From NCBI GenBank assembly GCA_036873135.1, contig JAPTYO010000017.1:9238001-9302000 (forward strand): a stretch of 64,000 nucleotides of DNA. The letters run 5' to 3'. The translations under genes were made by a program, and so were the position numbers. The stretch comes from Clarkia xantiana subsp. parviflora. Lineage: Eukaryota > Streptophyta > Magnoliopsida > Myrtales > Onagraceae. The notes under the pieces were generated by a model. That model was not told where the DNA came from. It made no database searches and saw only the letters and a list, made by a program, of their open reading frames with translations. Positions 55,179 through 64,000 of the stretch are shown here, piece after piece; position 1 is the stretch's first letter; each line of letters starts with the position of its first letter.

Positions 55179-57589
55179 CGTAGTTCGGGCTCAAGTCGGG
55201 AGGCGGAAACCGCTTCCCCATAAAAACACATGGGGCGGACAACAGATTATTGGAGCATTAGAAGCGAGGCCACCACGGGGAACCTTAAAAGAAGAAGTCT
55301 TAATCATGGTAGAAAGAGAGTGATGCGACGACCTTGAGCTCCTAAAGCACGCCTGACAATAGAAAAACGACGGTCCATCAAAAATTACCAGTCCTATCTC
55401 AAGACATTATACAATATCCATAAGACAGACCTACTCAAGAGTACGTCCCAAAGTGCATAAAGATCAAATGCCTACTATGGGGGCAAAAGACACACGCATG
55501 GACAATACTACTTGTCAAAGGGAGGACTATGACGAATAAAAGCATGGAAACAATCCTAAAGGGGAGGAATAAGTAAAAACACCTCAACACTACCTAAGGG
55601 AGAGAAAAGAAGAACAAAACATCCTCCATAGGGGTATGTATCAACTACACAAGCATGCGATGGCCTAAGCAAAACACCGAGACACCCCAAACAACAAGCT
55701 GCTACCAAGTCCCAAAGGGGGAAACACCCATATAAAATCACCATGAAGACATCCTCTCTATTTTACAAACTCCAACAACCACAGCGTCGAAGGTCGAAGA
55801 GACAAACTAAGGAAAGAGCCTCCACCAAGCTCTCAAACAACTATCAATAGCCCAATCGGACGCCTATCCGATCATCTTAGAGTCAAGCAAAGGTTAAGGT
55901 CATTGCTTAACTCGGGGGGCAAAGCGGGATATGCGCCCAATTAAGCAACGAACACCCTCCAACCCACCCCACAAGCAAACAAGGAAACTTCAAGGAAGTA
56001 GCAATCAAACACAAGGAGACCGTCAGCCATAGCAAACCAGGGGACAAAGCACATAGCAAAAGTACCTCAGGAAGAGGACCAATAACAAATCAAGCACTAT
56101 TAACCCTGCACGACGCACTATGCTAATTCATCAACGCCAACCTACCCAGGATTACATCCCAAAGTGAACAAAGATCAAATGCTTACTACGGGGGCAAAGA
56201 CACGTGCATGGACGATAAAACTTGCTAGAGGATGGACTCTGGTGGATAAACAAACATCACAAGCACCCTTAAGGGGGAGATGAGCAAGACCATCCCAACA
56301 CTACCCAAGGTAGCCGGGGGAGGGACCAAACACCAACAGCAAGCTATGTAGCAACCAATGGCATGAAAGGAATAACCTTATATATGAGCTACCAAGCGTA
56401 GTCAATACAAGGAATATCCCCTTATATATAAAAACGAGTCCGCTACGGGGGAACTCACACAGTCATCAGTTACCAAGCGTAACCAGCACAAGAGGGAACT
56501 CCTACATGTAAAGACATCAAAACACTAACTACGGGAGTAGTGATACATACATGGGCTGCCAAGCGTAGTCACCTCGAGGATTAACCCACTCCCCCCCCCC
56601 CCCCCCCCCCCCCCCCCCCGTGTCTGAAACGCCAAACACACCCACTGTGAGGGGCAACTATATATATACAATCTCATAAATGCAGGTTTCACAATTAACG
56701 CAAGGTCTAACCCCCTAGTGTCCGAAGCATGCCTACTACGGGGGCAACCATATGCATACATCTCTATATGCACATGTCACAGAGCATGAGCAACACAAGG
56801 ACCAAACCCTCTCTTATGGAGGAGCAAGGTGTGCACACAGCAGAGGCAACCTCAGCATTGAGCTAAGAAGGCAAAAGCAGCATCCGGGAAGCCCCGAGAA
56901 CAAATCACAAGAAAATCCACAAGGGAAGAGGTCCCTTAACCTACACGAAGGGAGTAACGATCCAACATATATAAAGGGAATAACATCTACATCCATTTAT
57001 AAAAACTCTTTTATACAAAAGGCAAGAGGAGGAATTTTAACCACTCTCACCTCCATCTATATAGAGTGAATTGCAGGGATAAGGTTAAAGGACCAAGCCC
57101 ACGCCCCGACAAACGGGGAGAAAAACGCCACGCCCATTGAAGGCCAAAGCCAGGAGATCATACTCGCACCCTCACAAACGGAGTGCAACACAACTCTCAA
57201 AACACCCTATCGGCTCTAAGAGCCTAAAAAGAAAGTTCCTTCAATAAAGACACGGTACTAAGGCTAAGTGAAATGGGACTAAGGCCCATATTTCATACTT
57301 ATAACCATATATATCATCCATATACATACTTGGACTAACACCCATGTTCAGGTCGACTAACGCTCAGATGCTATATGAACGTCTTTCCAACAGGGTATGA
57401 CGCATAGCCTCTCTTATAAAGATTTGTGTCAAACGCTTCCACAAGAAACCCCAATAAGACGGAGACTCAAATAAAAGGACACAGTCGTAAGGCTAAGTAA
57501 AACGAGACCAAGGCTCGCAACTCTTACCCTTACACAATATATATACATGACATAAATTTTCTTAAATTAGCAATAGTGTTTTGTGTATC
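55179..57589. other. Tat-X interior, 3' half, no gene seen
   Basis: Non-coding. Scattered degenerate repeats contain TACCAAGCGTAGTCA and ACTACGGGGGCAA (56160-56560). A poly-C run is annotated separately. Confidence 0.5.
56591..56619. repeat. poly-C tract, 29 bp
   Basis: An uninterrupted run of 29 C. The length may be affected by sequencing or assembly. Confidence 0.85.
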
Positions 57590-57810
57590 TGGCTTCCTTG
57601 AACAGGGGGCAAGGAAAGTTACAACGTTCCTTGAGCACTCAACGAAGGCCGGGACCATCTCAAAGCTTCTTCAAACAGGGGGCAAGAAAAACCGCGACGT
57701 TCCTCGAACACTCAATGGAGGTCAGGACCGTCTTAAAGCTACTTTAAACACGGGGCAGGAAAAATTATGACGTTCCTCGAGCACTCGATAAAGGCCCGGA
57801 TCGTCAAGAA
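57590..57810. repeat. about 78-bp tandem repeat in Tat-X, three copies
   Basis: Each copy has GGGGGCAAG(A)AAA, ACGTTCCT(C/T)GA(G/A)CACTC and GACCGTC or ACCATC words. Confidence 0.8.
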
Positions 57811-57896
57811 GGTACATTTTGCAACTCACTTGGGCGATAATTCCACTAAAAATAGAGTCAATAAAAGGTGAAACCATTCCTTGACTCGAGGGCAAA

Positions 57897-58717
57897 TGGT
57901 GGATATATGCCCATGCTATCACTAATTGGGTCCGAGAAATGGACCGTAGCCAAATATATTTCGAAACTTAGAACACGAACACCTGGGACCCAATACATGG
58001 GTCCGGAAAATATCACGAGTAGCAAAAACCACTCGGGAAGACCCTGGGTGGAAAAACCACCCGTGGACACCCGAACAAGTTCATGCCTTGCTCGGGTACC
58101 CTTCGGATACCCCCATCAGTCCGGACGAGCACCCCTCGTCCGGACCCCCACCCCCGGGCGATATCTCGTCCGGGGCTTGCCTCTGGAAGGCCACACACCA
58201 ACACTTAACCACATTGAACTTACCTACGGTCGAACCGAGGTCAAAGGTAACTTATTTAAGGTCAAGACCAACTTATATTACGAACCTGCCACAGCCGGAC
58301 CAGTTAACCACTGGAACCCGGGCAGTCCGATAGGAACTCTATAAATAGAGGCCTCCTCTCCTCATTTGAGACCAATCTGGCTATCACTTATCCATGCTCT
58401 GCCTTCTCTCTACTTTATCTCTTTAAGAGTCACTTAAGGATTGGACAGGGTACACCGAGCACCACCCCCCACCCCTTGGTCTCGGTATTGCCCCTTTTGC
58501 AGGTATCTCGAGGAGGAGGAAGAGCGGAGGTCCGAAGCAAGAAGGCATGCAGGACACCATGTGCGAATAATGGGCCGACCGGAAACCCCCCTCCCCGGCA
58601 CCCATTCGCAAGTATACAAGAAGAAGAAGCCCACGAGGCGAGAATACTAGAAGGAGAAGCCCAGGAAGAAGAAGAGTAAGGAAGGAGAAGCCCACGACAG
58701 ACACTCGCGTGTAAACA
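57897..58717 (+). repeat. Tat-X 3' LTR
   Basis: The LTR is 821 bp, starts TGGTGGATATATGCC and ends CTCGCGTGTAAACA, preceded by CTTGACTCGAGGGCAAA. The TATA box is at 58340-58347. Confidence 0.93.
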
Positions 58718-58722
58718 GAAAC

Positions 58723-59001
58723 TAGGCAAAAGGAGAATTATCAGTTGACCTAGAATACTGCGCGACACTATATAAATGTTGTTTATAACAGGTTGATTGG
58801 AGAAAAGGGAATCAACGTTCAACGGGCACTACAATACTCCTAACATATGAGTAACACGATGCCCGTCGTGTCGGCTGGTCGCACGGCAAACCTCGTATGA
58901 ATTATTCATAAGCAAAGGACTAGATCGAAGGAGTGAAATGTTGATGCAGATTTTGACGACAATAAATTAACAAGTACCCTCCCATTCCGGCGAGTGAGAG
59001 C
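58723..59001 (+). other. copia-4 3' UTR, right part
   Basis: It resumes as TAGGCAAAAGGAGAATTATC and runs to the polypurine tract GGCGAGTGAGAGC. Confidence 0.8.
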
Positions 59002-59127
59002 TGTAAGCATATGGTAATGGGCGCCGTAAATGGAAGCCCATTATAATGTGACATATACCCAATTTACTTAGGTAACCTATACATATAATGAGCTTCCATT
59101 TACGGCGCCCATAACCATATGCTTACA
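59002..59127. repeat. inverted repeat of two LTR tips
   Basis: The first 44 bp of a copia LTR (TGTAAGCATATGGTAATGGG onward, 59002-59045) is followed by the first 82 bp of another LTR in reverse (59046-59127, ending ATATGCTTACA). The arms match with about two differences around a loop of roughly 35 bp. After 59127 the older copia-5 3' UTR begins (GTATGAACAATACGG). Confidence 0.88.
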
Positions 59128-59814
59128 GTATGAACAATACGGAAACTTGATTGGATCATTGAATGTATATTGATGTGTTGGTCGACAACATATTAATAGG
59201 CATCCTTTAATTCCGGCGAATGGGAGTTGTTGGCATTTGGTGAATATAGGCCGCCATAATAGGGAACCCATTAATATAAGCCCAACAGGATAAGCAGAAT
59301 TGAGGTTTGGCACATAAGGGATTTTGTTAGGTCAAAATCCATATGAGCCACAATTGGCCCAAAATGGGCCAGCTCAATCCTTCTAGTAGTTCGGCCGAAA
59401 TAAGGGTGAAGCCCTAGGTGGGCTTTGCTCACCTCCTCTTATAAATATGAGGTGTCAGGGGATTTCTCAAGGTTAATCACTTTCTCCATTTTATTTGAGA
59501 CAAAGAAATCCACTCTCCCTTACATCAAGTGGTTCGGCCGAACTTTGCTTCACCAAATGAGGTGCCGAAATTGTGTTAACAATTTAATCCAGAGATCCAT
59601 CCCAGCAACCGGATTGAAAAGGTTTTTTTGTGAAGACCATATCATGTGGATTTCTCTTCAACAAGTGTTCCCGCGGGACACCGTCCGGGAGATCGTGAAC
59701 TCCCTCGTGACGTTCTTGGACTGTGGAAAGCAAAACTGGTATGTGCTCCTTTTCCACTGCGTAATTAGTTTACGTACACGTGTTTTGATCTGTAATTTGT
59801 ATCCCCTAAATCCA
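59128..59814 (+). mobile_element. copia-5: 3' end of an older copia element
   Basis: 59128-59227 is the end of a 3' UTR (GTATGAACAATACGG, cf. CGTATGAACTATTCGG in the others) with polypurine tract GGCGAATGGGAGT. A 587-bp LTR follows (59228-59814). It is more diverged than the other LTRs, so it is probably the oldest copy and the target into which antisense copia-2 inserted. Confidence 0.75.
59228..59814 (+). repeat. copia-5 3' LTR
   Basis: Starts TGTTGGCATTTGGTG, ends CCCCTAAATCCA. It keeps the family layout: GTTCGGCCGAA, TTATAAATATGAGGTG, CTGCGTAATTAG. Confidence 0.82.
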
Positions 59815-59891
59815 TAAAATTCAAATTTAATAAGCAAACAGAATACACCCCATGGAAGTTTAATATCAAATCCAGTTTGCAAACATAAGAA

Positions 59892-60250
59892 ACATTACAA
59901 GAAATTCTTCAATTTGTGAGAGTCGGTTTTTTGAGGGATTTTCGAAAATCCCTAAAATAAATCATCTCGTGAGGGATTTTGTAAGAGATGTGCTTCTAGC
60001 AAATAGACCCGCCAGAAAAAATGATGTTTTATAGGGAAATCCCTTGAAAACATTTTGTGAGGGATTTCTCTTGAAAAATCCGTATTAAACGTTTTAACAA
60101 CCAAATCCCTCAAAAAAAAAAACTTAGGAATTTTTTTAGAGTTTTCAGTAAAAAAATCACTAAGGGATTTTCTGAGGGAAAAAGTTTTGAGGCTTTTTTG
60201 AGAGAATTTTAAGTGTTTTTTTATTGAGGGTTTTGTGGGGAAATATATTC
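59892..60250. mobile_element. possible CACTA-type DNA transposon end remnant
   Basis: CATTACAAGAAATT at 59892 resembles the CACTACAAGAAA terminus of plant CACTA transposons. It is followed by many short direct and inverted GAGGGATTT and AAATCCCT words up to about 60250, as in CACTA subterminal regions. No opposite terminus, transposase or target duplication was found. Confidence 0.4.
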
Positions 60251-60466
60251 TTAGATATTTGTGGGGGATTTGAGAGGTATTATTATAATTTATATTTATA
60301 TATTATTATTATTATATATTCTGAATTAATAATATTAATAAACAAATTTATAATTAGAATATCTTTTATATATATATATATATATATCAATATTAAGTTT
60401 TAAAAATTACATAGTCAAGTGAAGATAACATACAATATTAAAACAATTGATTCTATTATATTGAGC
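60251..60466. other. AT-rich spacer downstream of the valyl-tRNA synthetase exons
   Basis: A- and T-rich sequence with a (TA)n run near 60370-60388. It would be the 3' flank of the minus-strand gene. No poly(A) signal is clear. Confidence 0.5.
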
Positions 60467-61797
60467 CTACATTACAACTGCAACAAATGGAGTCACTTGA
60501 ATAGGGAATTCCAGCATAACAACCATCCCTGCAAGATTGATCTTTTCTTTTGCATCTTCCACCTTCTCTCTTACTTCTCCAACCACTTCCTTTGGAGCTT
60601 TCTCCACAAACTGCAATACCCCCAAAATTATTCAGGATTAAATCCATTCTCAACATGCATACTCAAAGCTGCATACTGACTACTTACCTTGGGAGATACA
60701 AACTGATCATACTCTGCCTGCATTTTGGAGAGCCGTTTAGAGAGCCGCTGCACTTTAGCTGAGATGTCAACCATATCAGTTAGAGGAAGATACGTTACTA
60801 GCCCTTCACCAGCAACCAAGTGGACCGACCCACTTGCATTTTCTGCACAATTTCACCGTATTTCTTTACAACTATCATAAAATGAATAATTATGTACCAT
60901 TGATCCGAAACAAAACATAACCTGAATGTGATTCCAAAAGATGAACATTATTCAACTCTAGAACTTCCTTCTCCTCCTGCATGCACATTAAGTGTTGTAG
61001 AATAAATACTCAGTTTTCAACAAATAGAAATTCTTGATAATAAGCAAAATTTGCTCCTATTTTTAAGGATTTATATTATTTGTTAACAAAACTCGAGATT
61101 ACATAACTGCACATTACATCATGGGAAGAAATGGAAGATCCTTACAGCTATGTATTGAGTGACATCACTGCTAGCCACGATGGATGCAGAGATACTCTTC
61201 ACTGGCTCCACCGAGTATTCAGCTCGAGCATTGCGGATACCTTTGGTCTGAGAATTAGATGAGCAATATGCTCAACCATAATAGCTACTAACTTAGCGAT
61301 GTTACTAATCAAATGCCTACTCAAAATATATGTAGAGCTGAAGTTATATATACACACACAAAACTGGTAAAATACAGAAATTGACCAGAGCATGTAGGTT
61401 TTCATATTTTTTAATTGATGTACTTTGTCTGGGAAGTGAAGTTTGCGCCCAAGACGACATTATCAATGTCATTTTCCTGTTGGGGAGTGCCTACACAAAG
61501 AACAGTGAGGAGCAAATTTAGCCATACCATACTAAGGAGGAGCAAATTTTGACATGGATGTACCCAATCATCTGAATTTAAATAGTCATCATTCAGATAG
61601 ATGAATCCTATAAAGAAATATTAAGATGAGAAAATTTAGTTACCTGCCAAAGCTCTTCAGTTACAAATGGCATAAACGGATGTAGCAATTTGAGTACATT
61701 TCCAAACACATATAGTAAAACAGCATGTCCAACTGAAGCTGAAGCACCTCCTCCTCCTCCTGAGTTATAAAGTCGAGTTTTGCTGGATTCAATATAC
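60467..61797 (-). CDS. valyl-tRNA synthetase C-terminal exons (partial gene, organellar type)
   Basis: The enzyme joins valine to tRNA-Val. Six exons read in one frame with GT-AG borders: 61797-61644 (YIESSKTRLYNSGG, LLHPFMPFVTEELWQ, anticodon-binding domain), 61490-61386 (ALPNRKMTLIMSSWAQTSLP), 61247-61146 (GIRNARAEYSVEPVK), 60976-60922 (EEKEVLELNNVH), 60842-60688 (SVHLVAGEGLVTYLPL and coiled coil VQRLSKRLSKMQAEYD), 60610-60467 (FVEKAPKEVV...EDAKEKINLAG). About 237 codons. The match is to the bacterial-like plant enzyme (EMB2247 type). The last 20-odd residues differ from the family, and exon 4 is about six residues short. The catalytic HIGH/KMSKS core is not visible; its exons would lie to the right and none is recognisable up to 64000. 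It could be the end of a gene with a long intron, or a duplicated fragment. Confidence 0.85.
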
Positions 61798-62377
61798 CTA
61801 AACAATGAAACATTAACCGTATGAAGATAAAATTACAATAAAAATATCCACATTCGAATCAACTCATCAAGCCAATCTATATGTGCAGCCAGTAAAAAAA
61901 ATTGCAGCAGCAACTCAGTAGAGAATCAATTAGGCAAGCAAGCAGGAATTAGCAGCAAAACAGAACCAGCATCAGCAACTTCAATTAGAGGCAGTATGTA
62001 GAATAGGCACAACAGGAATAGAGCTTCAGTTACAAAATAAATGAAGCAAGCAGAGAATCGACATTAACACCACAAAGCAAAGCAATCATCCAAATCTCAG
62101 TCAACAGATAGATCTGAACTTCAGCCAGAGATTTCCCGAATTACCTCAATTAATTTCGATTTTGATGATCTGGTCAAGTAAGAGATACACAGTAGAATTC
62201 TTTATACAATTAGCAGCATCAAAATAAGAAATCGCAGTATTCAGAAATGCTATCTTCTTCATACAATATTCAGTTCAAGTTAGGTGATTTGTATCTACTA
62301 TCAAATAGACCTAATTATCTATGTACTATACAACTTAATCAATTAAAGCAGTAGAAATCAAGAAGTTTATTACTTAC

Positions 62378-62431
62378 AAGCTACCGTTGTCGTCTCCAAC
62401 CTTGCATACATTGCCTCCTATAACCGTCCTC
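62378..62431 (-). other. candidate 54-bp exon upstream of the valyl-tRNA synthetase exons
   Basis: TGTGCAG acceptor and GTAAGTAA donor flank 54 bp on the minus strand. Read with the phase of the next exon it gives RTVIGGNVCKVGDDNGSL and joins YIESSK in frame. It does not resemble the family, which has FFW..DFADW before this point, so it may be a new or chance exon. Confidence 0.3.
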
Positions 62432-62726
62432 CTGCACAGCAAATAGAAAACTCATATATAGCAAGTTCAGATTAACAGATCCTCCTCTAAAGAAGACACG
62501 TAGCTAATAAGTAAAAACATTAAATTGAGCTTATCAGTTGAGAAGTCAAGAAGCATTATCATTTCTTGTAGTTTACTAGAATGCAAGATATATATAACGA
62601 ACTACAAATGATGTGCTATGTTTTAATTTGAAAGCTCAAACAATTTTTTTAATCATAGATAAAGAAGAAAAATAATTTCAGCAACATAAAATAAAGTTCA
62701 AAGTTACAATTAAGTAAAGCACTTAC

Positions 62727-62786
62727 AGTTACAGAGTCTTTTTTGAATTTGCTGAGCCTGGCCCCAATAGAAAAGACAGAAAGTCC
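62727..62786 (-). other. candidate 60-bp exon
   Basis: Minus strand, acceptor ACTCAG, donor GTAAGTGC, 60 bp between. One open reading is GLSVFSIGARLSKFKKDSVT. It cannot be joined in frame to the 54-bp candidate exon without a stop. Weak evidence only. Confidence 0.2.
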
Positions 62787-64000
62787 CTGAGTAGTGAATA
62801 GTGAAGTGTAAATTGAATAAGATGACATGAATTTGCAACAAGAAAAATTTACTCCATATTCTAGTAACAAGAAATATTTAATCCATATTTACTCTTTCTC
62901 ACTACAGATCCTAGTGGCAAAATGTAGTATTTGAGTCTCAAAGATATTGCCCATCATGTTTGGACATTTGAAGTTCATTATCATCACATACCACACAACT
63001 ATAGCCATACCATACTAAGAAGGATTTGGTGTATCCTCGGATCAATAAGTATATGAGGGAGGTATACTTACCAGGTTTTACAACAAGCAGAATTGGAAAT
63101 CAAATCGACAGAGTACTAAAACAAAAATAAAAGAAAGCTAGACACTAAAATCTGAAAATTTAAAATAGGACAGATATAGCGACTGAAATCAAATGGAATT
63201 GAAATTCAATTAAGAGAAGAAATTAGCAGTGTCAGTAGAACTAGAATCAATTTGAAAATCAGTGGAAGAAATTCAAAATAAATTGATTTAATGTGGTGAT
63301 TACCTCAATTGCTACCAGATATTAGTTGTAGCTCCATTCTGACATTAACAAAGTAGAAGATGACGTTTTCCTTCGCCGTTACTCCATTTTCCGGTCAAAT
63401 CCTGTAATGGAGGACTCAAATGCGCACGCCTCCACCGAGGAGGAGGTCAATCTGGCCCTTGATGAGTGCCGACAACATACAGAGAGCAGAGAGAGTTATG
63501 ATCAAGCTTCTCTAGCTTGGCGTCTTTCCAGATAGAGATCCAGTGGCAGACCTTTTTGCGAATGAGAGCTTCGATTGTGCCTCTGCTCGCTCTGAATGGT
63601 CACAACGAGATCTTGTCATCTAACGGTAAGGATAGAAGATTAGCAAACCCTAACTTAAAGAGAAACACTTAACATGTACGAATTTCAATCATACATTGAA
63701 TGGAGGTGCAATGAGTCGTCGAAGAGTTGAACGGAGCAAGCTGGATTCGGAAAACTACGAACGCAATACTCAAAATATCAGGGACGAGAAGAATTGGGGG
63801 ATGGTTTGCCGAGGGTGAACGAACACAGAGCCACAGACTAAGATCGGCGGAGGGCAATGGCGGAGTCTGGTGTGGAGGGCGGAAAGTGGTGGCGAACAGA
63901 TGGCGAAACACCTGGCTGCTCGAGGAAGAAGACGCTTTCGAATGAGATCTCGGACTCTGACTGAAGGAAAGAAAGACGAAAAGCCATTGGGCTGGCTAGT

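Larger units (their letters stand above)
49058..58717 (+). mobile_element. Tat-X: 9.66 kb non-autonomous Tat-type LTR element (LARD-like)
   Basis: LTRs at 49058-50014 and 57897-58717; TSD GAAAC at 49053-49057 and 58718-58722. Joining the flanks gives GAGGAAACTAGGCAAAAGG, exactly the intact copia-1 3' UTR at about 32670. TG...CA ends (TGGTGGATAT, GTGTAAACA). The primer site TGGCGTCATCTG is close to that of Tat-G. The 7.9 kb interior has no protease, RT or integrase; it has a gag trace, a minus-strand accessory-gene remnant and five or more tandem arrays. It must depend on enzymes of another element. Confidence 0.93.
42146..59045 (+). mobile_element. copia-4: Ty1/copia internal region in tandem with copia-3, hosts Rep-Z and Tat-X
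   Basis: Order: partial leader, gag-protease-integrase start, Rep-Z insertion, integrase end, spacer, RT-RNase H with a 3' deletion, 3' UTR split by Tat-X, and the first 44 bp of an LTR (59002-59045). There is no full LTR of its own. The coding part is the fullest of the copia units for protease and integrase. Confidence 0.82.
61798..64000. other. region right of the valyl-tRNA synthetase exons, no secure gene
   Basis: Mostly AT-rich, intron-like sequence with CAG/AGCA-rich stretches at 61880-62060. 63350-64000 is less AT-rich and looks like gene-proximal DNA; frames of 72 to 80 codons occur on both strands but none is recognisable. It may hold the 5' end of a gene or a large intron. Confidence 0.45.

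Noticed and set aside
63669..63911. 80-codon minus-strand frame as a first exon with transit peptide
   Set aside because: The start looks Ser/Pro-rich but no downstream exon joins it and no family match was seen.

Overview
The window is plant nuclear DNA, almost entirely a nest of LTR retrotransposons, with one recognisable host gene piece at the right edge. Evidence for a plant: Ty1/copia elements with a TGGTATCAGAGC initiator-Met tRNA primer site and YVDD reverse transcriptase, Ty3/gypsy elements of the Tat type with extra antisense genes, and six clean GT-AG exons of an organellar-type (bacterial-like) valyl-tRNA synthetase. I cannot name the species. Element names below (copia-0 to copia-5, Tat-G, Tat-X, Tat-Y, Rep-Z) are my own labels.

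Layout, left to right. 1-10227: 3' part of copia-0 (+), carrying the nested 5'-truncated gypsy derivative Tat-Y (243-8600). 10228-14583: antisense copia-2 (spacer, unidentified middle part, 5' leader), carrying Rep-Z2 (about 10670-12225). 14584-33461: copia-1 (+), complete with two LTRs and TSD TCATG, carrying Tat-G (-) at 21663-32198 with TSD GCCGT. 33467-34052: start of antisense copia-2 (leader, primer site, part of its 5' LTR). 34053-59045: two copia units in tandem (copia-3, copia-4), separated by a truncated LTR; copia-3 carries a solo LTR (TSD CAACG), copia-4 carries Rep-Z and the 9.66 kb non-autonomous Tat-X (49058-58717, TSD GAAAC). 59046-59127: a second inverted LTR piece that may be the missing tip of the copia-2 LTR. 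59128-59814: 3' end and LTR of an older copia (copia-5). About 59892-60250: possible CACTA-transposon remnant. 60467-61797 (-): C-terminal valyl-tRNA synthetase exons. 61798-64000: no secure gene.

How the parts work. The copia units share LTR, about 2 kb leader, RT and RNase H, but carry two different gag modules, so they are mosaic subfamilies; every copy has stops, frameshifts or deletions. Tat-G is the best preserved: gag-protease, RT, RNase H and integrase on the minus strand with few lesions, and on the opposite strand a separate spliced gene with its own TATA box between pol and the 3' LTR. Tat-X has no polymerase but keeps a gag trace, a remnant of the same antisense gene and many tandem arrays. 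Tat-Y keeps gag and the protease end but lacks RT and integrase. The most interesting material is this antisense gene, the polymerase-less Tat derivatives and the chimeric LTR junctions, rather than any wholly unknown system.
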